Shown here piece by piece: positions 1 through 5,152 of a DNA stretch of 5,176 nucleotides. Source of the stretch: an uncultured Oscillospiraceae bacterium. GTDB lineage: Bacteria; Bacillota; Clostridia; Oscillospirales; Ruminococcaceae. The notes beneath the pieces are model-generated. The model worked only from the letters and a program-made list of their open reading frames with translations, ran no database searches and had not been told where the DNA came from. The DNA is taken from positions 1 through 5,176 of the forward strand of contig CAJUAN010000067.1 in the NCBI GenBank assembly GCA_910584715.1. Reading direction: 5' to 3'. The position numbers and the translations under genes are program-made. Each line of letters opens with the position of its first letter. The stretch's first letter is position 1.

Positions 1-83
1 GGCTCTGCCCCCTTGACCCCCGCAAGCTGTGCTCAGCTTGACCAGCTATCCTCTGGCGGGGTTATAACGTTTGTGCGTTAAAC
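1..83 (-). repeat. Dispersed intergenic repeat, copy A (cut by window edge)
   Basis: Read on the minus strand, this stretch matches 4813-4895 of the plus strand without gaps: 83 aligned positions, 8 differences by eye. It contains a hairpin at 23-40 (7-bp stem CAAGCTG/CAGCTTG, 4-base loop). It lies about 48 bases beyond the chemoreceptor terminator, in the same sense as that transcript. The match runs right up to base 1, so the element probably continues to the left outside the window. No coding frame is credible. Its identity as a named repeat family is unknown to me. Confidence 0.85.
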
Positions 84-87
84 ATAA

Positions 88-111
88 ATTTAAAACTCTA
101 TTTAAAACTCT
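88..111. repeat. 12-bp tandem duplication
   Basis: ATTTAAAACTCT occurs twice back to back (88-99 and 100-111). It lies between repeat copy A and the chemoreceptor terminator. It may be a slippage duplication; no function is suggested by the sequence. Confidence 0.7.
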
Positions 112-130
112 AACAGATTTCAAGTACGCT

Positions 131-178
131 AAAAAAACGTCCCGCCGCAATTGCCTTTTAATAACAATTGCGGCGGGA
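131..178 (-). terminator. Rho-independent terminator of the chemoreceptor gene
   Basis: A perfect 14-bp stem (140-153 with 165-178, mostly G/C) encloses an 11-base loop. On the minus strand it is followed, after CG, by seven T (A-tract 131-137). It lies 35 bases beyond the chemoreceptor stop codon, so it is placed to end that transcript. Confidence 0.93.
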
Positions 179-212
179 TAAAATTGGAAGGTTAATAAGG
201 AAATGGCTTGTA

Positions 213-2192
213 TTATCTGTACTGCTCAAGATTATTTTTCAGCACAACTACTTGACTGTCAAGTTCCTCGCTGGCAGCGGCGGCATTCTGAGCAGTTGCG
301 GACGCTGTTCCGATGACGGCTTCAACCTCTCCAAGCTTTGAAACTATCTCGGCAAGCATGGTCTTCTGTTCCTCGGAAACGTCTGCTATTTCGGAAACGG
401 ATTCTCTTATGGAGCTTGTTTCAAGCACGACCTCGCTGAGCATTTCCGCTGTTGCGTTTGCAGAGGAAGTGCCGCTTTTGATCGTCTTTACCGTATGCTC
501 TATAAGTTCAGCAGTTGAGTTGGAGGCGTCTCTTGATTTTGCGGCAAGACGGCGGACTTCCTCTGCTACTACCGCAAAGCCCTTTCCTGCCGCTCCCGCT
601 CTTGAAGCCTCAACGGATGCGTTCAGCGCAAGGATATTTGTCTGGAGAGCAATATCCTCAATAGTGGAATTCATCTTGACTATCTCGGCGGCGTAGCCTG
701 AAATGCTCTTCATAATTTTCAGAAGCTCCTGCATTTTCTCGTTGCCCGCGTTGACCGTGTCGGTAGCCTTTACCGCTCTTTCCTTAACATCAAAGGCGTT
801 TGAGGAGGACTGTGAAACGCGGTCGCTGATGTCCTCAAGATTTATATGTACGTCTCCGATAAGTCTTGTTTCGTCGGATACAGCGTTTGCAAGCTCCGTC
901 GCTCCCACGGATACGCTGTGAGAACCGTTGGCTATCTGTTCGGAAACCGTACCGAGCTGATCAAAGGTAGAATGCATAGCCCCGCATATGTGGCGTATGG
1001 ACTGCTCCATTGCGGTAAATTCTCCGACAAACTGAACGGAGCTGTCATATATAAATTTACCGTCCGCCATATTTGCAAGGATTCTTTCTATTTCGTTTAT
1101 GTAGGACTTCAGCGCCTTGTTTGTCCTGCTGAGCGCGTCGCAGATCGTGCCTATCTCGTCGTTTTCAGCGTCGGGGTAATCGTGTTCCAGAACGCCGTTC
1201 GACATATTTGTAACAATGTACCCGATAGAGGACAGAGGTCTGAGCCTTTTGGTAAACTTGCTGTAGAAGAACAGCGCTCCGCCTATAATTGCCGCAGCCG
1301 AAACGATCACAGCCAGTACTATAATATTGTTCAGCCGTGACATTGCCTCGTTATAGTCGGCGGCATACAGCACTTTCCAGCCGGTATCTCCTATGGGAAC
1401 AACGGGGAAGTAACGCATTGTACCGTCGTAGCCTTTGCCCGAAACTACGTTTGTGCTTCCGGACGCAGCAAGCACATCGCTGTAAATAGGGGCGATGTCG
1501 ATAAGCTTTGTTACAACCTCATTTCCGCCGTCCAGCCTGTGGTCGTAATCGGAGTTCTGCGCGTGAACGACTATATTTCCCGCCGCGTCAACAAGCACCG
1601 CATAACCGTTCATGTCCGCTTTAAGCTCCTGGGAGAGCGCGACAAGCTCTGTGACTTCGATATCAAGTCCGCAAACGCCAAGGACAGTTCCGTCCTCCGA
1701 CAGCAAGGGGCTTGCGACCGTTATGACTATCTTTCCCGTGATAGCGTCTATGTAAGGATCGGTAACAACGATATTCTTGGTCAGCTTGGCGCTTTTGTAC
1801 CAGCCGCGCTCCTGCGCCACATAATCCTCCGCAACAGGGAAAATACTGCATACCATTCCCACTGTGTCAGTTTCCCATGCGAGGTATCCGTTCATTATGC
1901 TTGACGAGCATGGGTGAACGACCTTGAGCATATACTCCTGCAATTCCTCCCCGTGCAGATTGTCATGCACCGCAGCCTGAGCAAAGCCATTTGCAATGGT
2001 CGTGTGCTGAGTGAACCATGCGTCCATTTTGGCGGATTCGGTCGCAACCGTGTGATACAGATCGGATTTTATGGAACGTGTGTACTGAATATTGACGTTT
2101 ATTGAAAAAATAAGGCATACTACGATAAGGTTCACAGCAAGCACTCCTGTGGACGACGTAAGAATACTGCGCAGCAGGCTTTTTCTTTTCAT
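213..2192 (-). CDS. Methyl-accepting chemotaxis protein with dCache ligand-binding domain
   Basis: Transmembrane chemoreceptor, 659 residues, expected to sit in polar arrays and control CheA through CheW. Order of parts: short basic N-terminus, membrane segment about 11-33, extracellular double-Cache domain about 38-288, second membrane segment about 290-311, HAMP about 312-365 (P319, DEIG 345-348), a second HAMP-like linker about 366-405, then the coiled-coil signalling domain to the end. The hairpin tip is clear: IALQTNILALNA at 514-525 and GFAVVAEEVRRLA at 538-550. The distal Cache pocket shows Y124, R129, W131, Y132 and D177, the spacing known from amino-acid-binding dCache_1 receptors such as PctA, so an amino-acid ligand is likely by inference. 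No C-terminal CheR-binding pentapeptide is seen. The start is set by AAGGAGG (2201-2207) eight bases upstream of ATG. No cheA or cheW lies nearby, so it is an orphan receptor divergent from a two-component system that may regulate it. Confidence 0.96.
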   Translation of the reverse strand: MKRKSLLRSILTSSTGVLAVNLIVVCLIFSINVNIQYTRSIKSDLYHTVATESAKMDAWFTQHTTIANGFAQAAVHDNLHGEELQEYMLKVVHPCSSSIMNGYLAWETDTVGMVCSIFPVAEDYVAQERGWYKSAKLTKNIVVTDPYIDAITGKIVITVASPLLSEDGTVLGVCGLDIEVTELVALSQELKADMNGYAVLVDAAGNIVVHAQNSDYDHRLDGGNEVVTKLIDIAPIYSDVLAASGSTNVVSGKGYDGTMRYFPVVPIGDTGWKVLYAADYNEAMSRLNNIIVLAVIVSAAAIIGGALFFYSKFTKRLRPLSSIGYIVTNMSNGVLEHDYPDAENDEIGTICDALSRTNKALKSYINEIERILANMADGKFIYDSSVQFVGEFTAMEQSIRHICGAMHSTFDQLGTVSEQIANGSHSVSVGATELANAVSDETRLIGDVHINLEDISDRVSQSSSNAFDVKERAVKATDTVNAGNEKMQELLKIMKSISGYAAEIVKMNSTIEDIALQTNILALNASVEASRAGAAGKGFAVVAEEVRRLAAKSRDASNSTAELIEHTVKTIKSGTSSANATAEMLSEVVLETSSIRESVSEIADVSEEQKTMLAEIVSKLGEVEAVIGTASATAQNAAAASEELDSQVVVLKNNLEQYR

Positions 2193-2200
2193 AATAAAGT

Positions 2201-2207
2201 CCTCCTT
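2201..2207 (-). promoter_or_regulatory. Ribosome binding site of the chemoreceptor gene
   Basis: AAGGAGG on the minus strand, 8 bases before the ATG at 2192-2190. It is a near-perfect anti-16S match and fixes the start codon, since no other candidate start nearby has such a site. Confidence 0.9.
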
Positions 2208-2353
2208 ATGGTTTGTTTTAAAATTGTGGATTTTTGTAAATCAATGCGGTAAAGCTTTTCCGTTTTTGTATTTGTAGTAATGATTGCAGTCTGCGTCATT
2301 ATTTGTACTGTACGGTAAGGTAAAATAATCAATTCAATTTGGTTATAAATAAC

Positions 2354-2382
2354 ATTATAGTCAAAAAATACACAGCAAAACG
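2354..2382 (-). promoter_or_regulatory. Candidate activator-dependent promoter of the chemoreceptor
   Basis: On the minus strand there is a perfect -10 TATAAT (2359-2354). The hexamer 17 bases upstream is CGTTTT (2382-2377), a poor -35. A strong -10 with a weak -35 lying directly next to a direct-repeat pair (2386-2421) is the usual layout of promoters driven by LytTR activators. The start of transcription would be near 2347. This is a prediction; the region is AT-rich, so chance TATAAT occurrences are possible. Confidence 0.5.
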
Positions 2383-2385
2383 GAA

Positions 2386-2421
2386 TTTGACGAAAATAAC
2401 GCCTTTTTTGACGAAAATAGC
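2386..2421. promoter_or_regulatory. Direct-repeat pair, candidate LytTR operator
   Basis: TTTGACGAAAATARC occurs at 2386-2400 and 2407-2421, identical except for one base, with a 21-base period (about two helical turns). LytTR regulators such as AgrA, ComE and YpdB bind pairs of about 9-10-bp direct repeats with 21-22-base periods. The pair ends 3 bases upstream of the candidate -35 of the chemoreceptor. The repeat is seen directly; binding by the neighbouring regulator is inferred. Confidence 0.6.
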
Positions 2422-2556
2422 ATATCGCCAAAAATACGCTCAAAAAAGCGGAGGCTATATTTTTCTTTAAAATCAGTGTACTACTTATTTTGCTTCCTCA
2501 ACAGGGCGCTTTTGCAATGGATATAATCTTACATTATCCTATAATTTTTTTCAATA

Positions 2557-2594
2557 TTTTTCACTTAAACGACATTTTTTTCACTTATTTGACA
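2557..2594. promoter_or_regulatory. Direct-repeat pair upstream of the regulator promoter
   Basis: TTTTTCACTT, four variable bases, then GACA occurs twice with a 20-base period (TCACTT at 2561 and 2581, GACA at 2571 and 2591). The second copy contains TTTGAC, as in the 2386-2421 pair; the first has AACGAC. It ends 11 bases upstream of the -35 of the regulator operon, which suits autoregulation by a LytTR protein. The second copy also contains TTGACA (2589-2594), which could itself be a -35 for GATAAA at 2612-2617 (17-base spacing). Confidence 0.5.
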
Positions 2595-2605
2595 AAGCCC
2601 CGTCC

Positions 2606-2634
2606 TTGTCCGATAAAAATAAATATGCTATAAT
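2606..2634 (+). promoter_or_regulatory. Promoter of the regulator-kinase operon
   Basis: TTGTCC (2606-2611), 17 bases, then TATAAT (2629-2634), preceded by TGC to form an extended -10. Transcription would start near 2641, giving a leader of about 39 bases to the ATG at 2680. This makes a GTG start at 2641 unlikely, because it would sit at the first base of the transcript. Confidence 0.7.
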
Positions 2635-2666
2635 AGGTGAGTGGTTATTGAATCCAGTTTTTCTAT

Positions 2667-2672
2667 GGGGGA
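2667..2672 (+). promoter_or_regulatory. Ribosome binding site deciding the regulator start
   Basis: GGGGGA lies 7 bases before the ATG at 2680. The in-frame alternatives GTG 2641 and ATG 2665 have no properly spaced site (the AGGTGA before 2641 touches the codon). This site favours 2680. Confidence 0.6.
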
Positions 2673-2679
2673 TTTACAG

Positions 2680-3414
2680 ATGTACCGTATTTCTGTATGT
2701 GACGACAACAGCAGCGAACTTGAAAAAATATGCAGTATTATCAGCGGCTATACCGAGGCAAACAATATAACTGCGGAAATAAAAACCTTTTCTTCGGGCA
2801 GCGAGCTTCTTGAATATGAGGGAACAAACTGCCGCTCGGACATTTATATACTGGATATAATAATGCCAGGCATGAACGGTATCCAACTGGGAAAAACTAT
2901 CAGGCAAAATAATTCGGAGGCTTTTATTATTTTTCTTACCACTTCAAAGGATTATGCGCTGGAATCATATTCGGTAAAGGCGTTTTCCTATCTTATCAAG
3001 CCTGCGGAAAAGAAAAACGTCGAAGCGGAGCTGAAGGACTGCTTTTCACGCATAAGCAGTCCCCCCGAACGATTTGCTTTAAAATGCGCCTCAAACACAA
3101 TGACGGTCAACGCCGAGGATATCGTTTACATAGAATATTACAATCACCACATGATATACCGTCTTGCAGGAGGAAAAACTGTCGAGAGCATTCATTTCAG
3201 AGGAACTTTTGACAGTATGATCGGGGATTATATCAAAAACGGTTCTTTTATCAAAAGCTCCGCAAGCTACCTTGTCAATATGAAGCATATCAAAACCGTA
3301 AACTCCGTGGGGTTTATCATGTCCGACGGGACGCTTCTTACAGTTACGCGAAAATATGCCGACGCAAGAAAAAAATATATAGATTACGAGCTAAACGGGG
3401 GTGAACGGCAATGA
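2680..3414 (+). CDS. LytTR-family response regulator
   Basis: Cytoplasmic DNA-binding response regulator of the AgrA/VirR/LytR type, 244 residues from this start, the usual family length. Receiver domain about 2-120: acidic pair D8-D9, phosphoacceptor D59 (in LDIIMPGMNG), T87 and K107 in YLIKP. LytTR domain about 130-237, with IVYIEYYNHH, the FIKSSASYLVNMKHI stretch and the C-terminal LTVTRKY strand. The start at 2680 is chosen because MYRISVCDD begins exactly where receivers begin, GGGGGA precedes it, and an upstream GTG at 2641 would fall at the predicted transcription start. The last four bases overlap the kinase start (ATGA), so the two are translationally coupled. One oddity: the position matching the DNA-contacting His of AgrA (FRCHNS) is Ser194. 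Likely targets are its own promoter and the chemoreceptor promoter, judged only from direct repeats there. Confidence 0.94.
   Translation: MYRISVCDDNSSELEKICSIISGYTEANNITAEIKTFSSGSELLEYEGTNCRSDIYILDIIMPGMNGIQLGKTIRQNNSEAFIIFLTTSKDYALESYSVKAFSYLIKPAEKKNVEAELKDCFSRISSPPERFALKCASNTMTVNAEDIVYIEYYNHHMIYRLAGGKTVESIHFRGTFDSMIGDYIKNGSFIKSSASYLVNMKHIKTVNSVGFIMSDGTLLTVTRKYADARKKYIDYELNGGERQ
3397..3404 (+). promoter_or_regulatory. Ribosome binding site of the kinase, inside the regulator gene
   Basis: GGGGGTGA differs from the ideal GGAGGTGA by one base and lies 6 bases before the kinase ATG at 3411. It is embedded in the last codons of the regulator, so the kinase has its own initiation site in addition to stop-start coupling. 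Confidence 0.75.
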
Positions 3415-4718
3415 CGACGTTTGAAAACGACATCAGCTACTACATGGTAAAGTCGCTGGTGGTAATAGCCGGCACTTTGGGTATGATGATGTCCTGCATG
3501 AAAATAAAATATCCCTTAAAGAGATTTATTGTTACATTTGCGGTCTATCTCATTTGGGGAGGCTTTTTTACCTTTTTCTCACTGAAGCTTTTCGGACTGG
3601 TCGTTATGCTTCAGCTTTGCATACCGATGATATCCGTCCCCGCAATGTTTATTCTTTATTTTATGTCTACCTTTTCGCCGTGGCAGGCTATATTCAGCTA
3701 TACTATGCAGCTCAGCATTTCGGTTATCCTTGCCATGAGTCAAACTATAGCCGTTACGATTTTTCACGGCGGACGCGCCATGGATCTGGTCATACGGGCA
3801 GTCAGCTATTCCTTATGTATTTTTGCGGAATTTAAGCTTTTAAGAAAAAAATTTGCGCTGCTCAATTATCTTCCGGATAAAAGCTGGAGGACGCTGACGT
3901 TCGTGCCGATAGGATTCACTGTGCTGTTTTTCCTTATCGGAACTTATCCTGTGCACTATACGAAATCTGTCGCGGCGATAATCTATATTTATGCTATTAC
4001 GGCGGTAATGCTGCTTATTTACGTAATAATTTTCCACAGTCTTATAAGTCAGTACAACTTACAGCTTTCCGAATACACAAACAATATACTTACGGCTCAA
4101 AGCGAATCCTTTCAGAAGCAGCTTGAGGCTATCAATTCAACTGAGGAACAAATAAAAATACTGCGGCACAATATGCGCTATAATATAATTGTTGTTTCAG
4201 ATATGCTCACATTGGGGAACAACGCAGGTGCGCTGGAATATCTGCGTTCTATCGGCGCAAAGCTTGACAATGCCAAAAAGACGTTTTACTGTTCTAACAC
4301 TACCGCAAACGCTATTTTGTCCTATTACATCGACCGCGCGGAAAGCAAGGGTATAAAGACAGAGGTACAGTTTGCAATGCCTGAAAATCTCAGCGTTGAC
4401 ATTATAGACTTTACTGCGGCTGTAGCAAATGCGCTTGAAAATGCCGTTAATGCGTGCGCTAAAGTAATTCCTGAAAATCAAAGAAGACTGCGGGTAAGGA
4501 CCACGGAATCCAAGCAATACATAGTTGAAATTGCCAACAACTATACGGGAGCGGTATCATTTGACGAAGAAGGGCTGCCGGTCTCAAAGGAAAGCGGTCA
4601 CGGGATAGGTACTCGAAGCATTTCGGCTTTTGCGCGAAAAAATAACGCCGTTCTTGATTATGACGTTACTGACAAATGGTTCAAGCTGCGGATAGTTCTT
4701 CCTAACGATGGAAAATAA
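3411..4718 (+). CDS. GHKL-domain sensor histidine kinase (AgrC/VirS-like)
   Basis: Membrane sensor kinase, 435 residues, predicted partner of the LytTR regulator upstream. The N-terminal half is hydrophobic, with about six or seven membrane segments (near 11-29, 36-57, 61-84, 91-118, 124-142, 162-180, 185-210) and little outside the membrane, so the signal is probably a peptide or a membrane-associated cue. A coiled coil about 213-250 leads to the H-box ILRHNMRYN with His253. The ATPase domain follows: N-box around ANALENAVNA (339-348, N344) and glycine box GHGIGTRSI (396-404). The residue after His253 is Asn rather than the usual Asp of RHD. The gene overlaps the regulator by four bases. No agrB- or agrD-like gene for a peptide signal is visible beside it, so the ligand cannot be named. 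Confidence 0.94.
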   Translation: MTTFENDISYYMVKSLVVIAGTLGMMMSCMKIKYPLKRFIVTFAVYLIWGGFFTFFSLKLFGLVVMLQLCIPMISVPAMFILYFMSTFSPWQAIFSYTMQLSISVILAMSQTIAVTIFHGGRAMDLVIRAVSYSLCIFAEFKLLRKKFALLNYLPDKSWRTLTFVPIGFTVLFFLIGTYPVHYTKSVAAIIYIYAITAVMLLIYVIIFHSLISQYNLQLSEYTNNILTAQSESFQKQLEAINSTEEQIKILRHNMRYNIIVVSDMLTLGNNAGALEYLRSIGAKLDNAKKTFYCSNTTANAILSYYIDRAESKGIKTEVQFAMPENLSVDIIDFTAAVANALENAVNACAKVIPENQRRLRVRTTESKQYIVEIANNYTGAVSFDEEGLPVSKESGHGIGTRSISAFARKNNAVLDYDVTDKWFKLRIVLPNDGK

Positions 4719-4754
4719 TCTCATACTGTTTTTATAAATAAAATTTGCGTGATT

Positions 4755-4796
4755 AAAAATTGATTTCTGTGGATTAATATACGGAAATCAATTTTT
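4755..4796 (+). terminator. Rho-independent terminator of the regulator-kinase operon
   Basis: A perfect 13-bp stem (AAAAATTGATTTC at 4755-4767 with its complement at 4784-4796) encloses a 16-base loop. The descending arm ends in five T, with further T-runs beyond. It lies 36 bases after the kinase stop. The stem is A/T-rich, so termination may be less efficient than at 131-178. A-runs on the other side make it potentially bidirectional. Confidence 0.8.
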
Positions 4797-4812
4797 GTAT
4801 TTGTAAATTTTT

Positions 4813-4895
4813 GTTTAGCACACGAACGTAATAACCCCGCCAGAGGTTAGCTGGTCGAGCTGAGCACAGCTCGCGGGGGTCGAGGGGGCAGAGCC
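4813..4895 (+). repeat. Dispersed intergenic repeat, copy B
   Basis: The plus-strand counterpart of 1-83, gapless with 8 differences in 83. It starts 16 bases beyond the kinase terminator stem, in the same sense as that transcript, mirroring the placement of copy A. It contains a hairpin at 4856-4873 (CGAGCTG/CAGCTCG, loop AGCA). A GGGGC/GCCCC hairpin at 4885-4897 straddles the point where copy A runs off the window. Confidence 0.88.
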
Positions 4896-4977
4896 CCTTC
4901 GTCGCGCTTCGCAAAGCGCGAAATCTCCTTATCGTTCAAGAGCTCTGCAAGGGGGTGAATTGCGGCTTTGCCGCAAG

Positions 4978-5010
4978 AGGGGGACGCTCTGCGATAGAGA
5001 GCGTCCCCCT
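4978..5010. terminator. Strong G/C hairpin, terminator-like, within the repeat region
   Basis: A 13-bp stem (4978-4990 with 4998-5010; core GGGGGACGCTCT) with loop GCGATAG. On either strand only a short T-run follows (TT on plus, CTCTT on minus), so it is weak as an intrinsic terminator despite a very stable stem. It may instead be a structural part of the repeat element. Confidence 0.5.
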
Positions 5011-5030
5011 TGTCACTCATCTGACGAATC

Positions 5031-5059
5031 TTGAAAACAATCCTGTGGATTGTTTTCAA
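5031..5059. repeat. 12-bp-stem hairpin, unit 1 of a repeated pair
   Basis: Stem TTGAAAACAATC with its perfect complement, loop CTGTG, 29 bases in total. Followed after two bases by GACAAATTTTG. Its reverse complement matches the hairpin at 5124-5152 at 25 of 29 positions, and the loops are complementary to each other. Confidence 0.75.
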
Positions 5060-5123
5060 CGGACAAATTTTGTTTGGGTTAAACCAACTTTTGCCGAGAT
5101 TTAAACAACTACAGTTTATCCCG

Positions 5124-5152
5124 TTTAAAACAGTCCACAGGACTGTTTTAAA
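5124..5152. repeat. 12-bp-stem hairpin, unit 2 of a repeated pair
   Basis: Stem TTTAAAACAGTC with its perfect complement, loop CACAG, 29 bases. Followed directly by GATAAATTTTG, matching the element after unit 1 at 10 of 11 bases. The unit repeats with a period of about 92 bases and may continue past the window end. Confidence 0.75.

Larger units (their letters stand above)
2193..2679. other. Divergent intergenic region, no gene
   Basis: This 487-base AT-rich stretch separates the chemoreceptor and the regulator. Short open frames exist but lack ribosome sites and overlap the promoter elements. It holds a candidate leftward promoter (2354-2382), a direct-repeat pair with 21-base period (2386-2421), a second pair with 20-base period (2557-2594) and the rightward promoter (2606-2634). 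Positions 2422-2556 hold only AT-rich sequence with scattered TATAAT look-alikes lacking a -35. The chemoreceptor transcript would have a leader of about 155 bases, in which I see no recognisable riboswitch. Confidence 0.75.

Noticed and set aside
588..590. AGA in place of the common AGE in the chemoreceptor tip (Ala534)
   Set aside because: RAGAAGKGFAVVA is, to my knowledge, a common clostridial variant, and the rest of the tip is intact. Not a sign of loss of function.
2280..2318. 12-codon hydrophobic frame (MIAVCVIICTVR), possible signal peptide for the kinase
   Set aside because: No ribosome site, wrong side of the operon promoter, and no processing or export gene nearby. Too short to stand on its own.
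2189..2443. 84-codon open frame on the minus strand upstream of the chemoreceptor
   Set aside because: It covers the candidate promoter and the direct repeats, has no ribosome site, and its residues are Ile/Lys/Tyr-rich as expected from AT-rich non-coding DNA.
2610..2616. CCGATAA, resembling the -10 of a flagellar sigma-28/sigma-D promoter
   Set aside because: At the required distance upstream the bases are TGAC, not TAAA, and the nearby extended -10 promoter explains the operon better.
2641..2679. Upstream GTG start adding 13 residues to the response regulator
   Set aside because: It coincides with the predicted transcription start, has no spaced ribosome site, and the added residues precede the canonical start of a receiver domain.
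1..4895. Composite transposon bounded by inverted repeats
   Set aside because: No transposase or integrase lies between or beside the copies, no target duplication is visible, and both copies sit in the 3'-of-terminator position expected of an independent dispersed repeat.
4847..5059. 70-codon open frame on the minus strand across the repeat region
   Set aside because: It runs through several perfect hairpins and half of the repeat, has low-complexity composition and no supported ribosome site. It is best explained as chance in GC-rich repeat DNA.
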